The notes: a model not told the origin generated them from the letters alone. Shown: positions 9,632-19,557, counted from the first letter of the stretch. The stretch is 64,000 bases of DNA from Bacteroidetes oral taxon 274 str. F0058 (GCA_000163695.1 GG774890.1:226450-290449), one strand, 5' to 3'. A program made the numbers and translations.

Positions 9632-10528
9632 TATTTTTTTATTCAAATTTTTATCGGAAGAGGTGAAATAATGTTCTATTTTTTCCTTTACCGCCTCCAT
9701 CAGCCAGATGGGCGTAGAGGTGGCTCCGCATATCCCTATCGAAGAGAAATGCTCGATATTGTCGAAGTCGATGTCGTTGAGTGATGCTACGAACATAGTG
9801 TTCGGATTTACGCTTCGGCACACGTCGAAGAGGACTTTGCCGTTCGACGAATTTTTGCCGCTGACGAATATTATCAGTTCGTAGCGGGAGGCAAACTCTT
9901 TTAACTCGGGTATCCTGTTCGATACCTGTCGGCATATAGTATCGTAATAGCGGAAATCGACGCCTTCTTTCAGGTTCTCTTTTATCTTGGCAACGATAGA
10001 GTTGAACTCCTCTACCGACTTGGTTGTCTGCGAAAAGAGTATTATCTGACGCGAGAAGTCTATTTTGTTCAGGTCGCTTTCGTTTTCTATTACGATGTCG
10101 GAGTATCCTATCTGTCCTTCGAGCCCGATTACTTCGGCGTGCCCCTTTTTGCCGAGTATCACTATCTGTGCGTCGGGAGACTCTTCGTGTGCTTTTCGGA
10201 TTTTTTGCTGCAGGGCGAGCACCACTCCGCACGAGGCATCTACTACGGTTATGTTGTTACGCTGAGCGATGTCGTATACCTCGGGCGGTTCGCCGTGAGC
10301 ACGGAACAATACTTTGGTGTCTTTCAACTGCATAAACTGCTCTTTATCGATAGTTTGCAGTCCTTTGCGGTTCAGTCGCGACACCTCTTCGGAGTTGTGT
10401 ACTATCTCACCCAGACAGTATAAAGATTTGTCGGTATTAAGCTCTTGCTCCGCTTTGCGTATGGCGCGTATTACCCCATGACAAAAGCCCGACCGCACGT
10501 CTATTTCTATTTTTATCGATTTACTCAT
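9629..10528 (-). CDS. ispH: 4-hydroxy-3-methylbut-2-enyl diphosphate reductase
   Basis: 299 residues. Last step of the MEP isoprenoid pathway: reductive dehydroxylation of HMBPP to IPP and DMAPP on a [4Fe-4S] cluster. The three cluster cysteines are visible as Cys16 (GFCHGV), Cys100 (DASCGV) and Cys199 (DTICRQ); the ligand-binding AHGEPP and the C-terminal GATSTPIWL are also present. Its start overlaps the end of the exosortase-like gene by 8 bases, so the two are co-transcribed. Leftward operon murI-tsaD-exosortase-like-ispH. Confidence 0.96.
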   Translation of the reverse strand: MSKSIKIEIDVRSGFCHGVIRAIRKAEQELNTDKSLYCLGEIVHNSEEVSRLNRKGLQTIDKEQFMQLKDTKVLFRAHGEPPEVYDIAQRNNITVVDASCGVVLALQQKIRKAHEESPDAQIVILGKKGHAEVIGLEGQIGYSDIVIENESDLNKIDFSRQIILFSQTTKSVEEFNSIVAKIKENLKEGVDFRYYDTICRQVSNRIPELKEFASRYELIIFVSGKNSSNGKVLFDVCRSVNPNTMFVASLNDIDFDNIEHFSSIGICGATSTPIWLMEAVKEKIEHYFTSSDKNLNKKI

Positions 10529-11093
10529 TTTTTTTGCCGAAATTAATGTTTTTGAATTTCTCTTCCCACGCTACCCATATCAGGAACATAAGTATATAGA
10601 ATAGATACTTCAGAATGTAGAGGTGCATCAGAGGGAAAAGATTGTAGTGGCTCTTGATAATAAGTATCAGAGAGGTAGTGCGTAAGATATTGATTGCGTA
10701 GCACAGAGCCAGTCCCAGCGGGATAAACCACAGTTTGTTTCGCCATTTGCCCTGAGCACATAGCATTATTACCAGAAAGATAAACATCTGTTTTATCCCC
10801 GTGCAACTCCACGCTATGCAGCCGCTTTTGCCGTTGGGGCAGTGGAAGACCGTTCCGTCAGTAAGGTATATGGAGTCGTCTATCAGATGTACAAGCCGAT
10901 AAGTTACTTTGGCTACGTGTGCCGATACTTTGGCAATGTATTCGGATATGTCGTATTTGCCGAAAATCACTATTTGGTTTAGCTCATCGTTGCCGCTTAC
11001 TACGAGTTTCCATACGAGGTTTGCTCCGAACATAGCAGCGAAGAATAGCAAAACTCCTTTGTATGTCGATATGAAATCTTTTATCTTATCCAT
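10521..11093 (-). CDS. Exosortase/archaeosortase-family membrane protease-like protein
   Basis: 190 residues with about five hydrophobic segments (residues 12-30, 98-113, 121-147, 152-175). It carries the exosortase triad: Cys97 in AWSCTGIKQ, Arg138 in INILRTT and His157 in PLMHLYI. The family is an inner-membrane transpeptidase/protease that cuts C-terminal sorting signals (PEP-CTERM-like) from surface proteins. It overlaps ispH and follows tsaD by 30 bases, with no substrate or polysaccharide cluster nearby, so the substrate must be encoded elsewhere. Which Bacteroidetes subfamily (XrtF-, XrtN-like or other) cannot be settled by eye. The protein ends in a basic tail KKNE. Confidence 0.8.
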   Translation of the reverse strand: MDKIKDFISTYKGVLLFFAAMFGANLVWKLVVSGNDELNQIVIFGKYDISEYIAKVSAHVAKVTYRLVHLIDDSIYLTDGTVFHCPNGKSGCIAWSCTGIKQMFIFLVIMLCAQGKWRNKLWFIPLGLALCYAINILRTTSLILIIKSHYNLFPLMHLYILKYLFYILMFLIWVAWEEKFKNINFGKKNE

Positions 11094-11123
11094 AATAAAT
11101 CATTGACTTTTGTAGTAAGGCAT

Positions 11124-12161
11124 TCAGATTGAGGTTCGGGCGAACGGCGGACGCGATATGTCGCAGAGGTAACCCCGTAGATATTTGTAGTATCCTGCTA
11201 CGGCTATCATTGCGGCGTTGTCGGTGGTGAAAGCCGGTTTTGGTATGAACACCTGCCAACCTCTGCTGTTGCCTTGAGCTATCAGTTCTCGGCGAAGTCC
11301 CGAGTTTGCCGATACGCCGCCTGCTACGGCAATATTGTCGATTCCGAGTTGTTGCGAGGCAGCGATAAGTTTTTTCAGCAGAATATCTATGATGTTCTTT
11401 TGCAGCGAGGCGCAGAGGTCTGCTTTATTTTGTTCTATAAAATGGGGATTTGCAGCCACCTCATCGCGTAGGCGGTAGAGGAATGAGGTTTTCAGTCCGC
11501 TGAAGGAGTAGTCGAACCCTGCGATGTCGGGCATTGCGAAACGAAATTCCGTAGGGTTGCCCTCTTTGGCGAGGCGGTCTATGTGAGGACCGCCGGGGTA
11601 CGGAAGCCCCATTATTTTGGCACATTTGTCGAAAGCCTCACCTGCAGCGTCGTCTATGGTCTGCCCTATTATCCGCATATCGAAGTAGTCGCGGACAAGT
11701 ACTATCTGAGAGTTGCCACCGGATACCAGCAAGCATAGGAAAGGGAACGACGGGGCGGTGTGTTCTGTGTCGGGTTCGACTATGAAATGCGACAGCACGT
11801 GTGCCTGTAAGTGATTGACGTCGACACAAGGGATACCCAAAGCAGTGGCGAAGCTCTTGGCAAACGACGTGCCTACCAGCAGCGAACCGAGCAGCCCTGG
11901 ACCCAAGGTAAAGGCTACTGCGTCGATGTCTTGTTTGCCGATATTCGCTCTGCGGATAGCTGCCTCCACGACGGGGATAATATTTTTCTGATGTGCCCGT
12001 GAGGCAAGCTCGGGTACTACGCCGCCGTAGTCTTGGTGAACGGCTTGCGAGGCAATGACGTTAGACAGCACGCAGTTGTCGGCGAGGACGGCAGCCGATG
12101 TGTCGTCGCACGAAGACTCTATGCCGAGTATTATGATGGGTTGGTTTTTTGCCGATGACAT
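11124..12161 (-). CDS. tsaD: tRNA N6-threonylcarbamoyladenosine synthase subunit
   Basis: 345 residues. It transfers the threonylcarbamoyl group to A37 of ANN-decoding tRNAs, with TsaB/E. N-terminal ASKHA motif GIESSCDDTSAAV, metal-binding HxxxH as His117/His121 (NHLQAHVLSH), the LVSGGNSQIV phosphate motif and the C-terminal GGVSANSGLR all stand out. It sits 13 bases after murI in the same leftward operon. Essential housekeeping gene, no anomalies. Confidence 0.97.
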   Translation of the reverse strand: MSSAKNQPIIILGIESSCDDTSAAVLADNCVLSNVIASQAVHQDYGGVVPELASRAHQKNIIPVVEAAIRRANIGKQDIDAVAFTLGPGLLGSLLVGTSFAKSFATALGIPCVDVNHLQAHVLSHFIVEPDTEHTAPSFPFLCLLVSGGNSQIVLVRDYFDMRIIGQTIDDAAGEAFDKCAKIMGLPYPGGPHIDRLAKEGNPTEFRFAMPDIAGFDYSFSGLKTSFLYRLRDEVAANPHFIEQNKADLCASLQKNIIDILLKKLIAASQQLGIDNIAVAGGVSANSGLRRELIAQGNSRGWQVFIPKPAFTTDNAAMIAVAGYYKYLRGYLCDISRPPFARTSI

Positions 12162-12174
12162 TTGGGTGTTTGTT

Positions 12175-12990
12175 TTAAGTTAGGATAACGGTCTGTGCAC
12201 TCAGCGGCTCTTGCCAAAATATGGAGGCGTGCTCCGAGAATTTACCTTCTGCCTCCGTAGTGTAGAACTCTACGGTAGAGCCTTTCGAACAGTATTGCTC
12301 CTGCTCGGGATGCCTGTGCAGATAATCGTCGAGGCTGGCGGCAACTATTGCTCCTTGGTGAACTATCCGTATGCCTTCGGGGACGAAGCGTGCAATACTG
12401 TCGGCTATCAGCGGATAGTGGGTGCAGCCGAGAACGAGGGTATCTATATTGTTGTTTTTGGCAAGTATACTGTCGATGTATTTTTTTATGAAATAATCGG
12501 CTCCGGCAGTGAGGTGTTCGTTGTTCTCTATCAATGGTACCCACATCGGGCACTCCTGCGATACTACTTCTATGCGGGGGAACAGTTTTTTTATTTCTAT
12601 CTCGTACGATTGCGACCGTATAGTACCTGTTGTGCCGAGTATGCCTACCGTATTCGTTTTTGTCAGACTTCCGATGCTCTCGGCAGTGGGGCGTATTACT
12701 CCGAGCACACGCCTATCGGGTGCGATAAGAGGCAGGTCATTCTGCTGTATCGACCGCAGAGCCTTAGCCGAAGCCGTATTGCAGGCGAGTATCACTATAC
12801 GGCAGTCCATATCGAACAGGCGTCGGACACACTGTAAGGTGTAGCCATATACCACCTCGTAACTGCGAGTACCGTACGGCGTGCGTGCGTTGTCACCGAG
12901 GTAGACGTAGTCGTACTGCGGCAGCTGCTCGATAATATCTTTTAGGACGGTAAGCCCCCCGTAACCCGAGTCGAAAACACCGATTTTCAT
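12175..12990 (-). CDS. murI: Glutamate racemase
   Basis: 271 residues from the ATG at 12990. It makes D-glutamate for peptidoglycan. The catalytic cysteines are in ACNTASA and GCTHYPL, and the N-terminus KIGVFDSGYGG is the family start. The frame is open up to an ATG at 13023, but that codon lies within the promoter -7 box (13021-13028), so the inner start is preferred. First gene of the leftward murI-tsaD-exosortase-like-ispH unit, a mix of cell wall, tRNA modification and isoprenoid functions. Confidence 0.95.
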   Translation of the reverse strand: MKIGVFDSGYGGLTVLKDIIEQLPQYDYVYLGDNARTPYGTRSYEVVYGYTLQCVRRLFDMDCRIVILACNTASAKALRSIQQNDLPLIAPDRRVLGVIRPTAESIGSLTKTNTVGILGTTGTIRSQSYEIEIKKLFPRIEVVSQECPMWVPLIENNEHLTAGADYFIKKYIDSILAKNNNIDTLVLGCTHYPLIADSIARFVPEGIRIVHQGAIVAASLDDYLHRHPEQEQYCSKGSTVEFYTTEAEGKFSEHASIFWQEPLSAQTVILT

Positions 12991-13020
12991 CTCTGCGAAG
13001 TGTATAAAAGTAATTCGGTG

Positions 13021-13028
13021 CAAAGTTA
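13021..13028 (-). promoter_or_regulatory. murI operon promoter, -7 box
   Basis: Minus-strand TAACTTTG followed by CACC. Transcription would begin around 13013-13016, which excludes the upstream in-frame ATG at 13023 as the murI start. Confidence 0.75.
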
Positions 13029-13257
13029 ATATTTTTTCGTTTGCCGTCGCCGTGTCGTCGTGTGCATTTGATATTGTTGCGGGGATAGAGAGACGATATG
13101 CCTTAGCTTTTCGTTTTATTACGGCATCGAATGCAATTGCGAATTTATAAACATTGAAACATTGAAGTGTTGAAGCGATTAGGCAACATTCGTAAATTGT
13201 AATTGTTGTTTCTTAATTCACCCTTATCCGATTTTGTCGACAGTAAACGATACAAAA

Positions 13258-13286
13258 GAAGAGACAGACCGTATGCCTGTCTCTTG
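13258..13286 (-). terminator. Terminator of the ATP synthase operon
   Basis: AAGAGACAG (13259-13267) pairs with CTGTCTCTT (13277-13285). Read leftward it is followed by TCTTTTG. It lies about 30 bases after the atpG stop. Confidence 0.7.
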
Positions 13287-13319
13287 CCTTATTCTTGAGT
13301 GAATTTAATTGTGTCGTCC

Positions 13320-14195
13320 TTATTTCAACGCTTCGGAGCCGCCGACTATGTCGAGCAGTTCTGAGGTTATAGCCTGCTGACGTTGCTTGTTGAACTGTAT
13401 CGAAAGCTCTTTGAGCAGGTCTTCGGCGTTGTCGGTAGCTATCTGCATAGCGACCATACGTGCAGCCTGTTCGGCGGCAGCCGAGTCGAGCAGTATGGAG
13501 TAGAACTTAGTCCTCAGCGACTTAGGCAACAGTACGTCGAGTAGTTCGTTTCGCGAAGGCTCTACGATGTAGTCGGCATTGAGGCTGTTTTCTGTTCCCA
13601 TACCGTCGAGCGATACGGGCAAGAACGTTTCGTCGGTAGGCACTTGCACCGACGTGGTTTTGAAGTGGTTGTACAAGAAATGTACCTTGTCGGTTCGTTT
13701 TGCCAAGAAGTCGGATATGATAGTGTCTACAATAGCTTTGGCAGCCGAAAACTCGGGCTTTTCTATCAGTGTGTTGAAGCCGTTGCGAAGCTCTACTCCC
13801 TGATAGTTTTTCCTGATATTATCGTCTATCTTTTTGCCGATGGCGTAAATCTCTACCTCTACGTTCTGCGACAGGTACTCTTTGTACGTTTTTGCAAACA
13901 TACCGATAATGTTGGAATTGAATGCACCACACAGGCTCGAGTTGGATGTTACCGCCACCAACGTTACGCGGCGTATCTCTTCGCGACGTTCTGCCAGAGG
14001 GGTAGTATACGTCTCTTCGGCGGCAAGATAGTTGCCGAGTATCCGAGTCAGTTGTCGTTCGTACGGCAAAAAGTTCTCTACCATATTCTGTGCCTTGTGT
14101 AGCTTTGCCGAAGAAATCATCTTCATGGCCGAAGTGATTTTCTGAGTCGATTTTACCGACTTTATCCTCCCTTTTATCTCTTTTAACGAAGCCAT
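13320..14195 (-). CDS. atpG: ATP synthase F1 gamma subunit
   Basis: 291 residues. Central rotor shaft of F1. The N-terminal helix LKEIKGRIKSVKSTQKITSAMKM and the C-terminal helix RQQAITSELLDIVGGSEAL, which form the coiled-coil shaft, are both typical. Last gene of the leftward atp operon, after atpA, and followed by the terminator. No insertions relevant to redox regulation. Confidence 0.97.
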   Translation of the reverse strand: MASLKEIKGRIKSVKSTQKITSAMKMISSAKLHKAQNMVENFLPYERQLTRILGNYLAAEETYTTPLAERREEIRRVTLVAVTSNSSLCGAFNSNIIGMFAKTYKEYLSQNVEVEIYAIGKKIDDNIRKNYQGVELRNGFNTLIEKPEFSAAKAIVDTIISDFLAKRTDKVHFLYNHFKTTSVQVPTDETFLPVSLDGMGTENSLNADYIVEPSRNELLDVLLPKSLRTKFYSILLDSAAAEQAARMVAMQIATDNAEDLLKELSIQFNKQRQQAITSELLDIVGGSEALK

Positions 14196-14262
14196 ATATC
14201 AACCTGACCTCTTCGGCACATACGACAGGTAAAGCCGTATCGTCCGAAGAGTTATAACAATT

Positions 14263-15843
14263 TTATTTAACCATGCTTTGTACTATGTTGTTGGCTACTT
14301 CGACAAGGACACGCTCGGTCTCTTCGTTCAGTACGCCTTGCCGCAGAGTATCGAGCGTATCGCGATGCTTCGACTCCAATACGTTGTTGTATTCTGCAAT
14401 GAAATCGTTTATCTTATCCAGTGGCAGGTCGAAGAGCAAACCCTTAGTTCCTGCATATACGATGGCTATCTGTTTCTCGACAGGATAGGGTTTGTATTGC
14501 GGCTGCACGAGCAGTGTGGCGTTTTTGCGTCCTTTGTCGAGAGTACGCTTCGTAACGGGGTCCATATCGCCGCCGAACTTGGAGAACGCCTCCAATTCGC
14601 GATACTGAGCCTGGTCGGTTTTCAGAGTACCTGCAATCTTTTTCATCGCCTTTATCTGAGCGTTACCGCCCACACGCGATACCGATATACCCACGTTGAT
14701 GGCAGGGCGGATACCTGCATTGAAAAGACCTGTCTCGAGGAATATCTGTCCGTCGGTAATGGAGATAACGTTAGTGGGGATATATGCCGATACGTCGCCC
14801 GCTTGTGTCTCAATTATCGGCAGAGCTGTCAGCGAGCCACCTCCCTTGATTTTGTCTTTGAGCACCTCGGGCAAGTCGTTCATCTGGCGTGCCACATCGT
14901 CGTTGGCAATTATCTTGGCAGCTCTCTCGAGCAGACGTGAGTGAAGATAGAATATATCGCCCGGATATGCTTCGCGTCCCGACGGGCGACGCAGTATCAA
15001 CGATACTTCGCGGTATGCCACAGCCTGCTTCGACAAGTCGTCGTATATCACAAGTGCGTGTCTGCCCGTATCTCTGAAATATTCGCCAATAGCGGCTCCC
15101 GCAAACGGAGCATAGAACCGCAGTGCGGCAGGGTCTGATGCCGAAGCGGAGATGACGATGGTGTAGTCCATTGCTCCTTTCTCTTCGAGGATATTCACTA
15201 TGTTTGCCACCGTAGAGCCTTTTTGCCCGATAGCTACATAGATACAATATACGGGTTTGCCCGCCAGATAGTTGTCTCTCTGGTTGATGATGGTATCGAT
15301 ACCGATGGCGGTCTTTCCCGTTTGGCGGTCGCCTATGATGAGCTCACGTTGTCCGCGACCGATAGGTATCATAGCATCGATGGCTATAAGCCCTGTTTGT
15401 AGAGGTTCGTTTACCGGTTGTCGGAATATTACGCCCGGAGCTTTGCGTTCCAGAGGCATCTCGAGCAGTTCGCCGTCGATAGAGCCTCGTCCGTCGATGG
15501 GCTGCCCCAGTGGGTTGATGACTCGTCCTACAAGCCCCTCGCCTGTGGGAATAGAGGCGATTTTACGAGTGCGTTTCACTATGTCGCCCTCCTTGATATT
15601 GGCGGTTGTACCGAGCAGCACTGCACCTACATTGTCTTCTTCGAGGTTCATCACTACGGCTCTCTCGCCGTTTTCGAACTCGAGCAGTTCGCCGCTCTCG
15701 GCGTTGCTCAGACCGAATATGCGTACCACACCGTCGGATACTTGCAGCACACGCCCTACCTCCTCGAATTTTACCTTTGTATCGATGCCTTCGAGTTGCA
15801 TTTTCAATACATCAGATACTTCACTTACTTTTATATTAGGCAT
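14263..15843 (-). CDS. atpA: ATP synthase F1 alpha subunit
   Basis: 526 residues. Non-catalytic nucleotide-binding subunit of F1. Walker [14 protein letters not shown], the [14 protein letters not shown] signature containing the arginine finger, and the N-terminal crown domain are all present. It lies between atpH and atpG, in the usual order. Confidence 0.98.
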   Translation of the reverse strand: MPNIKVSEVSDVLKMQLEGIDTKVKFEEVGRVLQVSDGVVRIFGLSNAESGELLEFENGERAVVMNLEEDNVGAVLLGTTANIKEGDIVKRTRKIASIPTGEGLVGRVINPLGQPIDGRGSIDGELLEMPLERKAPGVIFRQPVNEPLQTGLIAIDAMIPIGRGQRELIIGDRQTGKTAIGIDTIINQRDNYLAGKPVYCIYVAIGQKGSTVANIVNILEEKGAMDYTIVISASASDPAALRFYAPFAGAAIGEYFRDTGRHALVIYDDLSKQAVAYREVSLILRRPSGREAYPGDIFYLHSRLLERAAKIIANDDVARQMNDLPEVLKDKIKGGGSLTALPIIETQAGDVSAYIPTNVISITDGQIFLETGLFNAGIRPAINVGISVSRVGGNAQIKAMKKIAGTLKTDQAQYRELEAFSKFGGDMDPVTKRTLDKGRKNATLLVQPQYKPYPVEKQIAIVYAGTKGLLFDLPLDKINDFIAEYNNVLESKHRDTLDTLRQGVLNEETERVLVEVANNIVQSMVK

Positions 15844-15958
15844 AATGTCTTGTTTAATCTTTTAATTCTTTCCGAACAACCCGTAGCGCATTGCCTATTG
15901 TCCGTATTTTTCTTTTTTTGTTATTAAAATAAATCAATTCTATGCACGTCTATTAACT

Positions 15959-16498
15959 CTATCTACGCAATAATCCGAGCTTTATGTCGTTCAACTGACT
16001 ACTTACCGAGGCATCGAGCCGCAGGTCTTCTATTTCGAGTACAAAACCGCCTATCATACGCTCGTCCGTACGGTTTTCGAAGTCTACCTCCTGGTTGTTT
16101 TGTGCCACGAGCCTCTCCAATGCTTTGCGTGCCTCGTCGCTTATCGGTGAAGCACTGTGTAGCCTTACCGACACTATATTCTTGGCTTTTTTGTATATAT
16201 CTTCGTACATCAAAGCTATTGGGTAGGCGTAGTCTACACGGTCGTTGTCTACTATCAGTTGCAGTACTCTCAGACACTCGGGAGATATGTTTTCGCCTGC
16301 GGCAGCCTGCAGCACAGCGAGTTTCTTCGGTTTCTCCAACGTGGGGTTGTCCAACAAATCTCTCATCTGCGGCAACGACAGAAAACTCGCCGCCAGAGTC
16401 TGAAACTCTCGGTACAGCGTGGTCTCCGCCTTGTTTTCGGCAGCATATTCGTATATCGCCTTTGCGTAACGAGTAGAAATCTTACTGAATTGTATCAT
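15959..16498 (-). CDS. atpH: ATP synthase F1 delta subunit
   Basis: 179 residues. Part of the peripheral stalk, joining AtpF to the top of F1. OSCP-fold signature: N-terminal ISTRYAKAIYEYA helix, LLDNPTLEKPKKLAVL, and C-terminal IGGFVLEIEDLRLDASVSSQL. It starts 5 bases after the end of atpF, indicating tight coupling. Confidence 0.95.
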   Translation of the reverse strand: MIQFSKISTRYAKAIYEYAAENKAETTLYREFQTLAASFLSLPQMRDLLDNPTLEKPKKLAVLQAAAGENISPECLRVLQLIVDNDRVDYAYPIALMYEDIYKKAKNIVSVRLHSASPISDEARKALERLVAQNNQEVDFENRTDERMIGGFVLEIEDLRLDASVSSQLNDIKLGLLRR

Positions 16499-16503
16499 CT
16501 CTT

Positions 16504-17010
16504 TTATGCGGCAGATTGAGCTTCTGCTATCAACTTATCGACAAAAGCACGCTGCTCTTCGCTGCGGTCGAGTTGTTTTCTCATTATCTTCTCGGCAATA
16601 GCTATCGACATCTCGGCAATGGCGTTGTTTATGTCGTTCATTGCCTTCTCTTTCTCTTTCTCGATAGCAAGCTTGCTGTCGGCAATCATACGGGCAACCT
16701 CTTCTTGTGCCTGTTGCTTTGCTTCGGCTATTATCTTTGCCTTTATCTCGGTTGCCTCTTTGAGTATGCGTACCTCTTCTTCTCTACTGTGTCTTATAAT
16801 GTCTTCGCTCTCTTTTACTATCCCTGCAAGTCGCTCATTGGCAGCTTTTGCCGAGTTGAGCGAGTCGTCGATGAACTTCTTTCGTTCGTCGACCTTATTG
16901 ACTATGATAGGAAAACCGAACTTGGCAAGTAGAAAAAACACTATGCCGAAGCAAACAAGCATCCAGAATAATAGCCCAATATCGGGTGTCAATAAACTCA
17001 TATCTTTCAA
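16504..17010 (-). CDS. atpF: ATP synthase F0 b subunit
   Basis: 168 residues. One N-terminal membrane helix (PDIGLLFWMLVCFGIVFFLL, residues 9-28), then a long charged helix rich in Lys, Glu and Ala that makes the peripheral stalk coiled coil. It follows the hairpin-containing 120-base spacer after atpE and precedes atpH. Confidence 0.95.
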   Translation of the reverse strand: MKDMSLLTPDIGLLFWMLVCFGIVFFLLAKFGFPIIVNKVDERKKFIDDSLNSAKAANERLAGIVKESEDIIRHSREEEVRILKEATEIKAKIIAEAKQQAQEEVARMIADSKLAIEKEKEKAMNDINNAIAEMSIAIAEKIMRKQLDRSEEQRAFVDKLIAEAQSAA

Positions 17011-17046
17011 TTTTTAATGAATAAAAACCAAAAACTCAATAGCTTT

Positions 17047-17103
17047 GGGACAAGACTTCGCTATGCGCTCCGCCCACTATGGGCAAAGACACACCTTGTC
17101 CGC
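17047..17103 (-). other. Intercistronic hairpin between atpE and atpF
   Basis: GGACAAG (17048-17054) pairs with CTTGTCC (17095-17101), enclosing a second hairpin GCCCA/TGGGC (17072-17084). There is no T-run on the transcribed strand, so it looks more like an mRNA-processing or stabilising element, useful for raising c-subunit output, than a terminator. It occupies the only large gap inside the atpBEFHAG part of the operon. Confidence 0.55.
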
Positions 17104-17130
17104 AACTATCCGTCTGTCGGTACTATACGA

Positions 17131-17394
<264 letters not shown>

Positions 17395-17438
17395 TTAATT
17401 ATTAAATTTTTGATTTATTTTTCGATTGATTTTCTTTC

Positions 17439-18536
17439 TCAATGACTTTTCTGATGATGAGGTTCTGCTTGCGACAACCCGATGAATACTGCCGAAAGTA
17501 TTGTAAATACGTATGCCTGAATGTAGGCTACCAATACTTCGAGGAGATTTACGAAAGTGGTCATTATCACCGACAATACCGTCATTCCCGCATTCATAGC
17601 CGTGCCCAACTCTACTGTAACGAACACTATGCAAACGAGCCCTATTATTACCGAGTGCCCTGCCAATATATTGGCAAACAGACGAATCATAAGAGCGAAC
17701 GGTTTGGTGAACATACCTATCACCTCTATAACAGGTATTAGCGGTACGGGAACTTTGAGCCACCAAGGTACGTTAGGCCAGAATATCTCTTTCCAATACT
17801 CTCGGGTGCCGAAGATATTGACTATGACAAAGGTAAACATAGCCAGCGTAAAGGTGATGGCTATATTACCCGTTATGTTGGCTCCCCCGGGGAATATGGG
17901 CACCAGTCCCATCAGGTTATTGATGAATATAAAGAAAAATGCCGTAAGCAGATATGGCGTATAACGCTTGTAATTTTTGCCTACACACGGTTTGATGACT
18001 CCGTCTACTATGCTCATTATAAACATCTCTATGGCAGCTACAAATCCTTTCGGGTTTGCCTCTGTAGTGCCTTTGTTTCGGTACCAGCGGGCACAGAGCA
18101 GTAATATGATTACAAGTATAGAACTGTTTATCATCAAGGCAAATACGTTTTTGGTGATGGAGAAGTCCAGTGGGCGAATCTCCTCGCCCTGTGCGGAGGT
18201 CTCTACTATTTTGCCTCTATATTTTTCGGAGTGTGATATTTTGAATCCCTTGTACGAAGAGTGTCCGTGTTCGAACCTCGAAGACGAAAACAGATGCCAC
18301 TCACCGTCGGCACTACGCACTATCACAGGCAGCGGAATGGATATCTCGTGCCCTTTGTATGTAGCTATATGCCAATAATAGCTGTCGCCTATGTGTTCCA
18401 AGATAAACTCGGGGATATTCATCTTACCTTCGGAAGCCGTGGCTACGGCTACGGAGTCGCTCTCCAAACGGTTGTCGGCAAACGATACAAGACTGAATAA
18501 TAGTATTATTGCTATTGTAAATATCTTTTTCGACAT
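17439..18536 (-). CDS. atpB: ATP synthase F0 a subunit (long Bacteroidetes type)
   Basis: 365 residues, longer than the ~270 of E. coli because of an N-terminal signal-like helix (residues 5-20) and a periplasmic stretch to about residue 130. The proton-channel arginine is in MIRLFANILAGH. The C-terminus ends in a His-rich AEPHHQKSH. It begins only 2 bases after the second PH-like gene, so its translation may be coupled to that inserted pair. Confidence 0.96.
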   Translation of the reverse strand: MSKKIFTIAIILLFSLVSFADNRLESDSVAVATASEGKMNIPEFILEHIGDSYYWHIATYKGHEISIPLPVIVRSADGEWHLFSSSRFEHGHSSYKGFKISHSEKYRGKIVETSAQGEEIRPLDFSITKNVFALMINSSILVIILLLCARWYRNKGTTEANPKGFVAAIEMFIMSIVDGVIKPCVGKNYKRYTPYLLTAFFFIFINNLMGLVPIFPGGANITGNIAITFTLAMFTFVIVNIFGTREYWKEIFWPNVPWWLKVPVPLIPVIEVIGMFTKPFALMIRLFANILAGHSVIIGLVCIVFVTVELGTAMNAGMTVLSVIMTTFVNLLEVLVAYIQAYVFTILSAVFIGLSQAEPHHQKSH

Positions 18537-18538
18537 AT

Positions 18539-19060
18539 TTACGGGGTATTATTTTTTACGGTTTCGATAAAGACATTAGGATTGGCACAACTTATGACAT
18601 AGACTTTATCGTTGGTTTTTATTAATGTTCTGTTTTTTGTATCTGTTGCAAACATTTCAAACTTTCCAATCTGAGGATTTTTAAATTTTCCCAAGAATCC
18701 AAAAAGTCCGCCCGAACCGAAAGTTCTCACAGTATTTTTGCTATCTTCGCTTGTATATCTGCGTATCTCTACAATATCTTCAATAGGTATGGTTATTCCA
18801 CCTTTGAACTGATTAATATAGATAGTACCTTTATCTACAATCACTTTTAGCGGCATATATGGCAGGATAACAAATGTTAAAATTAGAGGCAAAATAGCAA
18901 TAAAGGCATAAATAAATACCAATATCGGTCTCTTTTTGTTACTTTTATAGCCCTTGAGAAAAGACAGTAGCATTTTTACAGAAATAAATAACATAAGGGT
19001 AACCACTAATATGGTGATTGTTATCGTTCTCTGTCCCCAATTACATGCAAATTCAGTCAT
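18539..19060 (-). CDS. PH-like-domain membrane protein, copy 2
   Basis: 173 residues. Two N-terminal membrane helices (about 13-36 and 45-70), then a beta-rich domain with FGSGGLFGFLGKF and a terminal VYVISCANPNVFIETVK, the pattern of small bacterial PH-like (bPH) proteins. It is a paralogue of the preceding gene, overlapping it by 4 bases (ATGA), and ends 2 bases before atpB. The DNA is clearly AT-richer than the atp genes on either side. Role unknown; nothing in the protein suggests an ATP synthase component. Confidence 0.7.
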   Translation of the reverse strand: MTEFACNWGQRTITITILVVTLMLFISVKMLLSFLKGYKSNKKRPILVFIYAFIAILPLILTFVILPYMPLKVIVDKGTIYINQFKGGITIPIEDIVEIRRYTSEDSKNTVRTFGSGGLFGFLGKFKNPQIGKFEMFATDTKNRTLIKTNDKVYVISCANPNVFIETVKNNTP

Positions 19061-19539
19061 AATGAATGCTTTTTTATGGTTTCTACAACTGACACAGCAT
19101 TTTTACAGCTAAAAACATATGTCTTCCCCTTTTGGGTTTTAATAAAAAAAGTTTGTTTTCTATCTCCTATATAGGCAACATATTTACCCAACGGAGGAGC
19201 TGAAAATATTCCCAAATATCCAAAAAAACCACCACTGCCAAAAAGTCTTATACTTCCATACTTGGATGCATATAAATCCACTTCGGTTATATCATCGTGT
19301 TTTATGACGACCTTCCCTAACACTTTTTTTAGAATAAAACGAGATTTGTCAATTGTTACATACAACGGTGCATTCAGAATACAAACAGCAAAAGTAACCA
19401 TTATAAGAGTTAATGCCAAAGAAGACAATACTCCTATATTTTTTATAAGGTTCGGTACAGCAAAGAGTAAAATTGCCGTTACAATAATAGTAATAATCTT
19501 TACCTCTTTGCTCCAATAAACATTTTGTCTTACATTCAT
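19057..19539 (-). CDS. PH-like-domain membrane protein, copy 1
   Basis: 160 residues, built like its neighbour: two N-terminal helices (about 15-50) and a PH-like domain with FGSGGFFGYLGIF and YVFSCKNAVSVVETIKK. The two copies align over most of their length. A Bacteroidetes -7 box lies immediately upstream (19558-19565), so the pair can be transcribed separately from atpDC. Function not recognised. Confidence 0.7.
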   Translation of the reverse strand: MNVRQNVYWSKEVKIITIIVTAILLFAVPNLIKNIGVLSSLALTLIMVTFAVCILNAPLYVTIDKSRFILKKVLGKVVIKHDDITEVDLYASKYGSIRLFGSGGFFGYLGIFSAPPLGKYVAYIGDRKQTFFIKTQKGKTYVFSCKNAVSVVETIKKHSL

Positions 19540-19557
19540 TATATATTCTTATAGTTG

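Noticed and set aside
13023..13023. Upstream ATG of murI at 13023
   Set aside because: It is inside the promoter -7 box, and the family N-terminus starts at 12990.
13130..13210. Short imperfect repeats (CATTGAAACATTGAAG) upstream of murI
   Set aside because: Only two short units, no regular spacers; not a CRISPR array or tandem repeat.
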